A stretch of 64,000 nucleotides of DNA from contig NZ_CABVOU010000046.1 in assembly GCF_902500215.1 (NCBI RefSeq), forward strand, positions 1 to 64,000, read 5' to 3'. Under the pieces are notes generated by a model. It was not told the DNA's origin. It worked only from the letters and a program-made list of their open reading frames with translations, and ran no database searches. The translations under genes and the position numbers were made by a program. Shown here piece by piece: positions 35,693 through 44,662 of this stretch. Every line of letters starts with the position of its first letter. The stretch's first letter is position 1. The stretch is from Halomonas lysinitropha (GTDB lineage Bacteria; Pseudomonadota; Gammaproteobacteria; Pseudomonadales; Halomonadaceae).

Positions 35693-36007
35693 ATGCTAAA
35701 GAAACTGTTTTCCGGCCTGCTTGGCGGTGATGACGGCAAGTCCGGCAACGCCGCTGCCGCCGACCCGGTGGAGTACAAGGGCTATCTGATCATCTCCGAA
35801 CCCGCCGACCAGGGCGGCCAGTACCGCGTCAGCGGCTGGATCCGCAAGCCGTTGCCGTCCAGTGACGGAGAGGGTGGCGAGATGCTCGAGCATCGCTTCG
35901 AGCGCTCCGACATGCTGCCCGGTCGTGAGGCCTGTGACGCCCTGATGGTCAGCAAGGCGCAGCGTTACATCGATCAGGTCGGTGACGAGATGTTCTCGCC
36001 GCGCTGA
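35693..36007 (+). CDS. HlyU-family protein
   Basis: A 104-residue protein with PVEYKGYLIISEPADQGGQYRVSGWI in the middle and EHRFERSDMLPGREA followed by AQRYIDQVGDEMF near the end, the pattern of the HlyU family (PF10115). The family name comes from a Vibrio regulator, but this small-protein family is broader and its role outside Vibrio is unclear. GAGGAGAG precedes the ATG. It stands alone between argG and the DUF294 gene. Confidence 0.75.
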   Translation: MLKKLFSGLLGGDDGKSGNAAAADPVEYKGYLIISEPADQGGQYRVSGWIRKPLPSSDGEGGEMLEHRFERSDMLPGREACDALMVSKAQRYIDQVGDEMFSPR

Positions 36008-36060
36008 AACGCGCCTTATACGTCAGGACATGCCGATCAATCCCTTGATCCGGAGTCTCC

Positions 36061-37188
36061 ATGCGCCTGCTGCACCGACCTTCCCCCTGGCGAGCGCTCT
36101 TTGCCGACGACGCGCTGCCCGACCCCGGTGGCTGGCCAGGGTTGCTGGATCCGCTGCGCCAGGCGTTGGTGAGCCTGGGGCCCGCGCCCGACCTGGCCGA
36201 GGCCCATGCCTGGCAGGGCCAGCTGGTGGACGCCCTGGCGCGGCTCGACCTGCAGGCCTGGCGCATCAGCCAGCTGATCAGTGACCATAATGACTGGCTC
36301 TATCGGCGTGCCATCGAGCTCTCCCTGGGGGAGATGCGCAGCCAGGGGTGGGGACCGCCGCCGGTCGCCTTCTGCGTGCTGACCCTGGGGTCCGGAGCGC
36401 GCCACGAGAGCCTGCTGGCGCCGGACCAGGACAACGCCATGATCATCGCCGACTATCCCGACGAGCGGCATACCGAGATCGATGGCTACTTTCAGTCCCT
36501 GGGCGAGCGTTTTACCGAGCGGCTCGATGCGGCCGGGATTACGCTCTGCCAGGGGCATGTCATGGCCCGCTGGCCGATGTGGCGCAAGCGACTCTCGGAG
36601 TGGCGCACTCAGCTCGAGATCTGGACCGCGGAGCGCCGCGTCAAGCGCGTCCAGCAGGCCAACATCCTGCTCGACTTCCATCCGGTCCTTGGCGAGGCCG
36701 CGCTGGCTGAGGCCCTGACCGAGCACGTGGCCAGCCTGCTGCCGGAATCCCGCCTCTTCCTCGACGAGATGGCCAGCCTGCTCGATGACCTGCCGGTGGC
36801 CCTGGATCGACTTGGCCGGCTCAGCGGCGTCAGCGAGGACGCGCCCCATGAGCGGGCCATCAACCTCAAGCACCAGGGGATGCTGCCGCTGGTGAACGCC
36901 GTGCGCCTGCTTGCCTTGCGCCACGGGGCGCGCCCGCCGGATACCCGCTCGCGGCTGGTGGCGCTGGTGCTGCAGGCGGTGCTCAGCCCCGAGCGTGCCC
37001 AGGCCCTGACGGCGGCGTTAGAGCGGCTGCAGGCGCTGATGCTCGACGAGCAGCGCCTGGCGCTGACCGAGGGGCGCACCCCGGATGGCTGGGTGGACAT
37101 CGCCCGGCTGGGGGAGGATCAGCGCCTGCTGTTGCGTCACGATCTGCAGCAGATCCGCGCGCTTCAGAGAATAGCGCGCAGTATTTAA
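36061..37188 (+). CDS. DUF294-type putative nucleotidyltransferase
   Basis: The 375-residue protein contains LTLGSGARHESLLAPDQDNAMI near residue 110, the GS-R-x7-D-x-D pattern of the DUF294 nucleotidyltransferase domain (PF03445), followed by its C-terminal helical partner domain (PF10335). No CBS domains are present; family members beside acetate-switch sensors often have them. It ends three bases from the end of the CrbS-like sensor gene, tail to tail. Members of this family co-occur with a DEDD exonuclease and the CrbS sensor in several gammaproteobacteria; the modified target is unknown. Confidence 0.75.
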   Translation: MRLLHRPSPWRALFADDALPDPGGWPGLLDPLRQALVSLGPAPDLAEAHAWQGQLVDALARLDLQAWRISQLISDHNDWLYRRAIELSLGEMRSQGWGPPPVAFCVLTLGSGARHESLLAPDQDNAMIIADYPDERHTEIDGYFQSLGERFTERLDAAGITLCQGHVMARWPMWRKRLSEWRTQLEIWTAERRVKRVQQANILLDFHPVLGEAALAEALTEHVASLLPESRLFLDEMASLLDDLPVALDRLGRLSGVSEDAPHERAINLKHQGMLPLVNAVRLLALRHGARPPDTRSRLVALVLQAVLSPERAQALTAALERLQALMLDEQRLALTEGRTPDGWVDIARLGEDQRLLLRHDLQQIRALQRIARSI

Positions 37189-37191
37189 CTA

Positions 37192-39933
37192 TCATTTGGG
37201 ATTTTCCGCCGGCGCCTCGGGCAGTTCCATCACCAGGCAGGCGCCGCCCAGGTGTGGCGCTTCCTCGACCCAGAGTCGTCCGCCCAGGTGGGCGACGATA
37301 CCGCGGCTGATGGGCAAGCCCAGCCCGCTGCCGCGCGGGCGGCCGCGGATCTCGCCACCCTCCTGCTGCTGGATCTGGTGGAACTTCTCGAAGACCCGTT
37401 CGCGTTCATCCTCGGCGATGCCGCTGCCGTTGTCTTCCACGGCGAGGCGGTAGTGGTCCTTGTAGCGTTCGAGGTGCAGCAGCACCTTCGGATCCTCGTC
37501 GGCGGCGAACTTGCCGGCGTTGTCGAGCAGGTTGATGATCACCTGTTCCAGGCGGTCCGGGTCGCCGATGACCATCGCCGTCTCGGGCGTGATCTCGACC
37601 TCCAGGCTCACTCCGCGGTCCTCCTGCAGCCGCTGCACCGCCTCCACGCTGTGGCGGGCCAGGGCGACCAGGTCCAGGCGCTGGGGCTCCAGGGTGAGGC
37701 GGCCGCTCTCGAGCCGCGCCAGGTCGAGGATCTCCTCGATCAGCCTCGAGAGCCGCTGGCTCTCGCGCACCACCACGTCGAGGAAGTGACGGCGCTTCTC
37801 GTCGGGCAGGTCGTCGCTGTCGCGCAGGATCTCGGCAAAGGCGCGGATCGAGGTCAGGGGCGTGCGCAACTCGTGGCTGACCATGGCCACGAACTCGTCC
37901 TTGAGGCGGTCCAGTTCGCGCAGGCGCTCGTTGGCCGCGCGCAGTTCCTCGCTGGTACGCGCCAGTTCGTTGGACTTCTGCTCCAGGCGACGATTGACCT
38001 CCAGGGTCTCGGAGGTGGTGTCGAGGATGCTGAGGATCGATTCGAGGTTCAGGGCTTCGCCGCGTACCACCGAGTCGATCAGCACCCGCGCCGAGGCGCT
38101 GCCCAGTGAGCCGGCCAGGGCCTGTTCGGCGCGGGCGGTCAACTCCGGTGGTGCGGGCTGGCTGTCGTCGGCGGCTTCATCGGGGTGGGCGGCGAAGACG
38201 CGCGCGGTGGCGGCGCCCCCCAGGTAGCGGTCGAGCAGGGCGCGCAGTTCGCCACGCGTGGTCTGGCCCTGCCACAGCGAGGTCTCCATCAGCCCCGGGT
38301 GCATGGCCTCGGTGAACAGCGCCGCCTGGGTCTGCTCCAGCGGCGACTGGCGGGTGAACAGCGAGATCCCCACCAGCAGACCGGCATTGGCCCCCAGGCT
38401 CCACAGCAGCGAGTGCGTGTAGATGTCCCAGCCCTCGAGCCCGAACAGCGCATAGGGCCGCAGCCAGGCGAGGCTCCAGGGGCCCTGGGCGAGGAAGCCG
38501 GCATCCAGCCAGCCTGACTGGGCAAAGCCCGGGATCAGCAGGGTCCAGGCCCAGATCACAAAGCCCGCGATCATGCCCACCCCGGCTCCGAGCCGGTTGG
38601 CGCCGCGCCAGTACATGCCGATCAGCAGCGCCGGGGCGAACTGGCAGGCGGCGGCGAAGGAGACCAGGCCGATGGTCACCAGGCTGTAGGCGTCGCCGAT
38701 CAGTGCATGGTAGAGATAGCCGAGCAGCAGGATCAGCAGGATCGCCACCCGGCGGATGCGCAGCAGCCAGCCGGCGAGCTCGCCCCGGATGCTCAGCTGG
38801 AGATGGCGCGAGCGCAGCAACAGCGGCATCACCAGCTGGTTGCTGACCATGGTGGAAAGCGCAATGGTCTCGACGATCATCATGCCGGTGGCCGCCGAGA
38901 GCCCGCCGATGAAGACCAGCAGCGGCAGCCCTTCCAGCCCTGCCGAGAGGGGCAGGGTGAGCACGAAGCTGTCCGGGTCGCTGCTGACGTCACCCAGCAG
39001 CAGCCCGGCCATGGCGATGGGGATCACGAAGAGGTTGATCACCAGCAGATAGAGCGGGAAGAGCCAGCTGGCGCGCTTGAGGTGGCGCTCATCGACGTTC
39101 TCGACCACCAGCACCTGGAACTGCCGCGGCAGGGTGAGAAAGGCCAGAAAGGCTAGCACCAGCATGCCCACCCAGCCCAGGGCGCCGCCGGGCACCGCCT
39201 CCAGGCTCATCAGCCGGGTGAGTTCCGGCTCGGCGGCGACCCGGGCGAAGAGATCCGCCGGGCCGTTGAAGAGCACGAAGACGGTGAAGACCCCGACCGT
39301 GAGGAAGGCCACCAGCTTGACCAGCGACTCGAAGGCGATGGCCGCCACCATGCCTTCGTGGCGCTCGCTGGCGTCCAGGTGACGGGTGCCGAAGAGGATG
39401 ATGAACACCGCCAGTACCAGGGCCACCCAGAAGGACTTGTCGGCCCAGAAGCTCTCGTCGGCCAGGCGCAGCTCGGCGGCCTCGGGATAGTTGACCAGCA
39501 CGGCGTGGCTGACGGTGATGGCCTTCAATTGCAGGGCGATATAGGGGGTGATGCCGATCAGCGCGATCAATGCCACCAGGGCCCCCAGGCTCGAGCTCTT
39601 GCCGTAGCGGGCGCTGATGAAGTCGGCGATGGAGGTGATGCGCTGCGCGCTGGCGATGCGCACCATCTTGCGAATCACGAAGGGCGCCATCAGCATCGCC
39701 AGGGTCGGCCCCAGGTAGATCAGCAGGAAGCTGGGGCCATACTGGGCCGCGCGGCCGACGCTGCCGTAGAAGGTCCAGGCCGTGCAGTAGACGGCAATGG
39801 AGAGCGCATAGACGGTGGGCGACCCGATCAATGAGCGGCCCTGTTCGGCGCGGCGATCCCCCCAGGCGGCGATGACGAAGAGCAGCGCCAGGTACCCGAA
39901 GGCTACCGTCAGGACCACGACGCTGCTTCTCAT
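37192..39933 (-). CDS. Sodium-solute-symporter/histidine kinase fusion (CrbS/MxtR-like)
   Basis: The 913-residue membrane protein has an SSS-family transporter module with about 13 membrane helices over residues 1-520 (for example SIAVYCTAWTFYGSVGRAA near 48 and SAARYGK-like SARYGKSSSLGALVAL near 110). A linker and coiled coil follow at 600-670, then the HisKA H-box VSHELRTPLTSIRAFAE near 686 and an HATPase with NLLDNAGKF and GRPRGSGLGLPISRG. CrbS/MxtR sensors control acetate uptake genes through the regulator CrbR. No C-terminal receiver domain is fused here; a separate receiver is encoded at the start of the same operon. CrbR is not in the window. Confidence 0.88.
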   Translation of the reverse strand: MRSSVVVLTVAFGYLALLFVIAAWGDRRAEQGRSLIGSPTVYALSIAVYCTAWTFYGSVGRAAQYGPSFLLIYLGPTLAMLMAPFVIRKMVRIASAQRITSIADFISARYGKSSSLGALVALIALIGITPYIALQLKAITVSHAVLVNYPEAAELRLADESFWADKSFWVALVLAVFIILFGTRHLDASERHEGMVAAIAFESLVKLVAFLTVGVFTVFVLFNGPADLFARVAAEPELTRLMSLEAVPGGALGWVGMLVLAFLAFLTLPRQFQVLVVENVDERHLKRASWLFPLYLLVINLFVIPIAMAGLLLGDVSSDPDSFVLTLPLSAGLEGLPLLVFIGGLSAATGMMIVETIALSTMVSNQLVMPLLLRSRHLQLSIRGELAGWLLRIRRVAILLILLLGYLYHALIGDAYSLVTIGLVSFAAACQFAPALLIGMYWRGANRLGAGVGMIAGFVIWAWTLLIPGFAQSGWLDAGFLAQGPWSLAWLRPYALFGLEGWDIYTHSLLWSLGANAGLLVGISLFTRQSPLEQTQAALFTEAMHPGLMETSLWQGQTTRGELRALLDRYLGGAATARVFAAHPDEAADDSQPAPPELTARAEQALAGSLGSASARVLIDSVVRGEALNLESILSILDTTSETLEVNRRLEQKSNELARTSEELRAANERLRELDRLKDEFVAMVSHELRTPLTSIRAFAEILRDSDDLPDEKRRHFLDVVVRESQRLSRLIEEILDLARLESGRLTLEPQRLDLVALARHSVEAVQRLQEDRGVSLEVEITPETAMVIGDPDRLEQVIINLLDNAGKFAADEDPKVLLHLERYKDHYRLAVEDNGSGIAEDERERVFEKFHQIQQQEGGEIRGRPRGSGLGLPISRGIVAHLGGRLWVEEAPHLGGACLVMELPEAPAENPK

Positions 39934-39956
39934 GGGATATCAGCCTGCATCCGCCA

Positions 39957-40151
39957 TCACTCCTTGTGCCGGCGTTCCATCAGCCAGGCCATCAGCGCGA
40001 TCACGGCGCCCCAGGCCAGGAACAGGTAGACCACCAGCCAGCCTGGCCCCGCCGAGGCACCCTCGGCGATCAGCAGCAGGGGCGGCGTGAACAGCAGGGC
40101 CGCCAGCACGATCAGTGCGACCAGGCGCTCCTTCAGGCGTGGCGTGTTCAC
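39957..40151 (-). CDS. Small two-helix membrane protein of the CrbS locus
   Basis: A 64-residue protein beginning at a GTG that overlaps the upstream stop (GTGA) and reading NTPRLKERLVALIVLAALLF, then GPGWLVVYLFLAWGAVIALMAW. It consists of two membrane helices with a positive N-terminus. It lies between the exonuclease-sensor gene and the CrbS-like gene and is likely an accessory subunit or partner of the transporter-kinase. No named family is recognised with certainty. Confidence 0.6.
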   Translation of the reverse strand: MNTPRLKERLVALIVLAALLFTPPLLLIAEGASAGPGWLVVYLFLAWGAVIALMAWLMERRHKE

Positions 40152-42217
40152 GAGGCGAAGGCATCCTCCTTGTCGAAGGCGCTGGCCTGCAGGGCCACCC
40201 CCTGCTCCAGGGTCTCGACGCCGCGCGCCTCCAGCCGGGGCAGCAGCGAGAGCCACAGTTCCGCGGTGACGCGCGCATCGCCCAGGGCGGTGTGGCGGGT
40301 GCCGGGCGGAAAGCTGAGGTCATAGCGGTCGGCCAGGCTGTCCAGGTCGTGGCCGTCGAGGCTGTCGTCGAGTGCCCGCGACAGCAGCAGGGTATCGAGC
40401 ACCGGCATGTCGAAGTCCACGCCGCCGCCGGGTGGCTGGATGGCCAGCAGGTCGAAGGCGGCGTTGTGGGCCAGGATCACCGCCTCGCCGATGTAGTCGC
40501 GAAAACGCGGCAGGGCCACGTTGAGCGGTGGGGCCCCGGCCACGTCGTCATCGGTGATGCCGTGGATGGCCGTGCTGGCGGGGGGAATGGGCCGTTCCGG
40601 GTCGACCTTCAGGTCGAAGATATCGCTGGCCAGCAGTCGCGCATTGACGATGCGGCAGGCGCCGATGCTGACCACGGTATCGCCGCGGCGCAGCTCGAGC
40701 CCGGTGGTCTCGGTGTCGAAGGAGACGACCTCCAGGGTCCTCAGGGGGCGGGCCGCCAGCTCGGCATCCGGCGATGGCATCTCGGCGATGCCGAAGTCGT
40801 GGAACTCGGGACGCGGCGGGGTGCGCGGGCGCGGCGCACCGACGCGCTCGGTGGCCGGCAGTGGCAGGCGCAGCCGGGCGTGTTCGCCGTCCTGGTCGGC
40901 AAGGCTCCAGGCGTCGCTGGTGTGCTGGCGCAAGACATCGCTGACCCGGGGCGCCAGGGGCAGGGCGTCCAGCCGTTCGGCGCGCCACTCGTCGAGCATC
41001 TTCTCGCCCAAGGGGCGCCCCCGCCAGATCAGGTCGAGGTAGACGCGACGGTTGCCCAGGCAGACTTCGCCTTCCAGCTCGCCGTGGCCGGAATGGGCCG
41101 ACAGCCGCGGCAGCAGGGAATCCAGCAATGCCAGCAGGGTCGGGGCATCGCCCTTCAGCCAGGCGGGCATGCCGATGGGGGTGACGCGCAGGGACTCGCG
41201 CTCCTGGCGCTCGTTGAGGGACGACCAGAGGTCGTTGGACCACAGCGGGACCAGTCGCTCGCCCTCGCGATGCATGTCTTCCATCAGCCGGCCCATGCGC
41301 TCGAGCTGGCTGGCCAGGGCGCGACTCTCCTCGTCGATCACCGCCTCCAGGCGTTGACCGAGCTCTCCGGTCGGGGCGTCGTCGCGCACGCCGACCAGGG
41401 CATCGGCGGCGCTGGTCAGGCTGGCGCTGTGGCGGCGCAGTACCGGCAGCATCTCGGCGATGTCGGCGCGGGCGCCCATCTCGCTGGTCCAGGCCGCCGT
41501 GGTGTCGGTCAGGGTCAGCAGGGTCTCGTGGTTGCTGTCGGGGACGCGACGCAGAATCACATGCAGCCAGCGTTCGTCGCAGGGGACCAGGATCTCTCGC
41601 GGGGCCCCGTCATCGGGCAGCTGGCCCAGCGCATCCTGAAGGCTCGAGATCGGCAGCAGGGTGTCGAGGCGCTTGCCGAGCCCCAGGCCGGGGTGGCCGT
41701 CGAACAGTGTCTCGGCGGCCTGGTTGAAGAGCAGCAACCGGCGATGGTGATCGCAGAGCAGCAGCGGGGTGTCGAGTACCTGGAGCAGGGTCTCGAGCTC
41801 CTGGCGGATGCGCGCGGCACTGCGTGCCCCCTCGGCATGGGCCGTGGCCAGGCGCTCGCGATCGGCCCGCCAGGCCTCGCGAACACGCATGAGGTCGGGT
41901 CCCAGCCCGCGCAGCCAGCCCTCGGGCGGGTAGTCCTGGCGGGCATCCGGGTTGGCCACCAGGCGGGCCAGCTGCACCTGAAGATGGCGCAGCGGAGTGA
42001 ACAGCTGACGCTCGAGCAGCAGGCCGACCAGGAAGATGGTGCCGCCGCCGGAGAAGCAGCCCAGCCACAGCAGCAGCCGCGCCGTGCCCTCGAGCCCGGC
42101 GAGACTGTCCAGCCACAGGGCGAAGACGGCACCGCCGAAGATACTGATACCGCTGAGCAGCAGCCAGAGGCCGATCAGCCGCTGGCGACGAGGCAGCCGG
42201 GAACCACGCGTGACCAT
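40148..42217 (-). CDS. Membrane sensor-like protein fused to a DEDDh exonuclease
   Basis: The 689-residue protein has two membrane helices (about 14-35 and 46-66), a HAMP-like segment, a PAS-like region (residues 135-240, LLQVLDTPLLLCDHHRRLLLF) and a histidine-kinase-like dimerisation region with a degenerate H-box (LPVLRRHSASLTSAADAL near 260) but no clear N or G boxes. A DnaQ-like exonuclease occupies about 495-680: FDTETTGLE, LAHNAAFDLLA near 587 and RHTALGDARVTAEL near 645. All DEDDh residues appear present. The combination joins membrane signalling to a nuclease. It overlaps the receiver gene and the small membrane gene by 1 and 4 bases. Confidence 0.8.
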   Translation of the reverse strand: MVTRGSRLPRRQRLIGLWLLLSGISIFGGAVFALWLDSLAGLEGTARLLLWLGCFSGGGTIFLVGLLLERQLFTPLRHLQVQLARLVANPDARQDYPPEGWLRGLGPDLMRVREAWRADRERLATAHAEGARSAARIRQELETLLQVLDTPLLLCDHHRRLLLFNQAAETLFDGHPGLGLGKRLDTLLPISSLQDALGQLPDDGAPREILVPCDERWLHVILRRVPDSNHETLLTLTDTTAAWTSEMGARADIAEMLPVLRRHSASLTSAADALVGVRDDAPTGELGQRLEAVIDEESRALASQLERMGRLMEDMHREGERLVPLWSNDLWSSLNERQERESLRVTPIGMPAWLKGDAPTLLALLDSLLPRLSAHSGHGELEGEVCLGNRRVYLDLIWRGRPLGEKMLDEWRAERLDALPLAPRVSDVLRQHTSDAWSLADQDGEHARLRLPLPATERVGAPRPRTPPRPEFHDFGIAEMPSPDAELAARPLRTLEVVSFDTETTGLELRRGDTVVSIGACRIVNARLLASDIFDLKVDPERPIPPASTAIHGITDDDVAGAPPLNVALPRFRDYIGEAVILAHNAAFDLLAIQPPGGGVDFDMPVLDTLLLSRALDDSLDGHDLDSLADRYDLSFPPGTRHTALGDARVTAELWLSLLPRLEARGVETLEQGVALQASAFDKEDAFAS

Positions 42218-42588
42218 CAGGAGACCTCGGCAAGCAGCGTCTTGACCTTGTCGACCAGCGCCTGGGTCGAGAAGGGCTTGGTGATGTAGTCGTCGGCGCC
42301 CAGGGCCAGGCCCTTCTCGCGCTCCACCTCGCGCCCGTGGGCCGTGAGCATGATGATCGGCAGCCTGGCATGGGCGGGGTCGCCCCGCAGCCGCTCGAGG
42401 ACGTCGAAGCCGCTGATGCCGGGCAGGCTGATATCCAGCAGGACCAGATCCGGGGGGGAGGCCTCTATACAGGCCAGGGCACTCTCGCCATCCTCGGCGG
42501 TGTCGACCTGGAAGCCGGCCTGTTGCATCAGAAATTCCAGGGACAGAACGATGTTGGCTTCGTCGTCCACCACCAGCACCTTGGACAT
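42217..42588 (-). CDS. Stand-alone response-regulator receiver protein
   Basis: The 123-residue CheY-like protein has the acidic pocket [10 protein letters not shown], the phosphoacceptor Asp in [11 protein letters not shown] near residue 52, the Thr in MLTAHG near 81 and the Lys in YITKPFS near 104. It has no output domain, so it must act through protein contacts, perhaps with the CrbS-like kinase encoded in the same operon. Its stop overlaps the next ATG by one base. Confidence 0.88.
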   Translation of the reverse strand: MSKVLVVDDEANIVLSLEFLMQQAGFQVDTAEDGESALACIEASPPDLVLLDISLPGISGFDVLERLRGDPAHARLPIIMLTAHGREVEREKGLALGADDYITKPFSTQALVDKVKTLLAEVS

Positions 42589-42749
42589 GGTGCCCTCCTA
42601 TGCGTGTGCGGTCTTTTTATGCAGGGTTACCGATCAGTCTAGTGGCAGGCCGTTCGGTGGCAAAGACGACCTTGGCAGGAGTCGAGGGCGTTGGCGTGCT
42701 AGGGTGCGGGAATCGCCCCCGATGGCCGGGGCTCATCGAGGAGGCCTGA

Positions 42750-43427
42750 ATGATCAAGGTCCATCATCTGGAGAACTCCCGCTCTCAGCGAATCCTGTGG
42801 CTGCTGGAGGAACTCGGCGTCGACTACCGGGTCATCACCTATCCTCGCGATCCCGGCACCCTGCTGGCGCCCGCGTCGCTTCGCGAGATTCATCCGCTGG
42901 GCAAGTCACCGGTGATCAGCGACGAGGCTCGGGACGGTCGTGTTGTCGCGGAGTCCGGGGCGATCGTCGAGTATCTGGTCGAGCATTACGATGCGCCGGG
43001 CGAGCTGGTGCCGCCGGCGGGCAGTGACGCCCGCGAGCGCTACCGTTTCTGGCTGCACCACGCCGAAGGCTCGGCCATGCCGCCGCTGGTGATGCGTCTG
43101 GTGTTTGCTTCGCTCGGCCAGCCGCCGGTGCCGGCGCTGGCCAGGCCGCTGGGCCGGCTTTTTGCTCGCGGGGTGGAGAAGCAGTTGCTGGGGCCGCAGA
43201 TCCGCCAGCTGTGCGACTACTGGGAAGCCGAGCTCGGACGTGACACCTGGTTTGCCGGGGAGGCGTTCACGGCGGCGGATATCCAGATGAGCTTTCCGCT
43301 GCTCGCCCTGGAAAACGGCGGCGGCCTTTCCGGTTACCCCAGGCTCAAGGGCTTCATGGCGGCCTGCCGCGAACGTCCGGCCTATCGCCGTGCCGTAGAG
43401 AAGGGCGGTGAGTTCTCGTTGGGATGA
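42750..43427 (+). CDS. Glutathione S-transferase family protein
   Basis: The 225-residue protein has the thioredoxin-like N-terminal half: IKVHHLENSRSQRILWLLEE (catalytic Ser in the loop SRSQR), then LGKSPVI and AESGAIVEYLVEHY (the cis-Pro and glutathione gamma-glutamyl-binding ES). The helical C-terminal half ends with AGEAFTAADIQMSFPL, the N-capping-box motif. It conjugates or reduces small electrophiles or peroxides with glutathione. GAGGAGG precedes the ATG. Convergent with the small membrane protein gene at 43441. Confidence 0.9.
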   Translation: MIKVHHLENSRSQRILWLLEELGVDYRVITYPRDPGTLLAPASLREIHPLGKSPVISDEARDGRVVAESGAIVEYLVEHYDAPGELVPPAGSDARERYRFWLHHAEGSAMPPLVMRLVFASLGQPPVPALARPLGRLFARGVEKQLLGPQIRQLCDYWEAELGRDTWFAGEAFTAADIQMSFPLLALENGGGLSGYPRLKGFMAACRERPAYRRAVEKGGEFSLG

Positions 43428-43440
43428 CGTTGGGTTGTGC

Positions 43441-43713
43441 CTACTCTCGATGCTTCGGCCTTTGTCTCGGCCCCAGCGGCCCCAGCCATAGCCAGATCTG
43501 CAGGATCACCAGCACCGGCAGCCACCAGATCGGGGCGCCGGTCACCCAGTTGAGCACCAGGTGGATAAAGAAGGCCGTGACGCCGGCGACAAGACCCACC
43601 AGCGGGAAGAGCAGCGAGCGCTCGCGGCCGGGCCAGCGCGTCAACCGGCAAAGCGTGCCGATCAGGGCACCGAAGGCAGCGGTCAGCAGCAGGGGAATCA
43701 GCAGGTCCAGCAT
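43441..43713 (-). CDS. Small membrane protein, three helices
   Basis: A 90-residue hydrophobic protein starting at ATG 43713 (MLDLLIPLLLTAAFGALIG), with helices near residues 3-20, 34-55 and 64-82 and a charged C-terminus (GPRQRPKHRE). The in-frame region upstream of this ATG is not hydrophobic and I do not include it. I do not recognise a family. It lies between the convergent GST gene and the YdcF-like gene. Confidence 0.5.
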   Translation of the reverse strand: MLDLLIPLLLTAAFGALIGTLCRLTRWPGRERSLLFPLVGLVAGVTAFFIHLVLNWVTGAPIWWLPVLVILQIWLWLGPLGPRQRPKHRE

Positions 43714-43793
43714 GTTGGGCCTCGTGTCGAGTAGGACGGAACGAAGCACCCAGCCTAGCGCCTCACGGCAGACATGGCGCTTCGACGTTGGGG

Positions 43794-44549
43794 TCAGTCG
43801 CCGCGGCGCAGCAGTCGGTTGCGCAGTGCCAGTTCGGCGCGTCCCAGCCATTCATGCAGGGCGCGAGTGCTCTGATGGAGGTGGTAGGCGCGGGGGATCC
43901 AGGCATGAACGCCCGGCGGTGAGGCGTTCGCGAACTCGGTCGGCGCGGCCGTGACGGCCAGACCGACACGCTCGAATTCCGCCACGGCCCTCGGCAGGTG
44001 CCAGGCCTGTGAGACCAGGGCGACATGCTCGATACCCTCGCCCCCCAGCATCTCGGCAGTGTAGCGGGCATTCTCGGCGGTGCTGCTGCTGCGTCCCTCC
44101 ATCCAGCGCACGGGCACCTCGAAGACCTCGCGCAGCGCCGCGGCCATCAGGCTTGCCTCGGCGCTGTGCTCGTCATGCACGCGCCCGCCGCTGACCAGGA
44201 TCGGCAGCCCGGTCTGGCGATGCAGGTGGGCGCCATAGGCCAGCCGACGCCAACTGGCATTGGAGGGCGCATCGCCCCAGCCGAATTCCGCGGAGCCAGG
44301 GTCACGTCCGCCACCGAGGATCACGATGGCCTGGGCCTGGCGCAGTTGGCCGGGGCCGGCCAGGGGAGCCGGTTCGAGCCCCTGTCGCAGGGCATGGCTG
44401 ACCAGCGGGGTGGAGAGGGCGAGCAGGCCGGCCAGCCCCAGGGTAATCAGCAGGCCGCCGGTCAGATAACGCGCACCAAGAGCGAGGCCGACGAGGATCA
44501 GCAGGGCATTGATCACGGGTGGCAGCAGCAGATATTTCAGCGCTTCCAT
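43794..44549 (-). CDS. YdcF/ElyC-like DUF218 membrane protein
   Basis: The 251-residue protein has two N-terminal membrane helices (about 8-28 and 32-48), then the DUF218 fold: AIVILGGGRDPG near 74, LPILVSGGRVHDEHSAEASLMA near 115-135, RSSSTAENARYTAEML near 152 and VALVSQAWHLPRAV near 175. This is the ElyC (YcbC)/YdcF family, linked in E. coli to peptidoglycan and enterobacterial common-antigen lipid-carrier balance. It is close to nth on the same strand. Confidence 0.85.
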   Translation of the reverse strand: MEALKYLLLPPVINALLILVGLALGARYLTGGLLITLGLAGLLALSTPLVSHALRQGLEPAPLAGPGQLRQAQAIVILGGGRDPGSAEFGWGDAPSNASWRRLAYGAHLHRQTGLPILVSGGRVHDEHSAEASLMAAALREVFEVPVRWMEGRSSSTAENARYTAEMLGGEGIEHVALVSQAWHLPRAVAEFERVGLAVTAAPTEFANASPPGVHAWIPRAYHLHQSTRALHEWLGRAELALRNRLLRRGD

Positions 44550-44662
44550 GGGCGGGTCTCATTGGCGGTCATGCTGCCAGTGAACCAGCCGGCGCGCACT
44601 TGTGCCAGCCGGGAGGCGTCAGGAGCCGTGTGCATTGTCGCTGAATCTGACATAAGCCCTTG

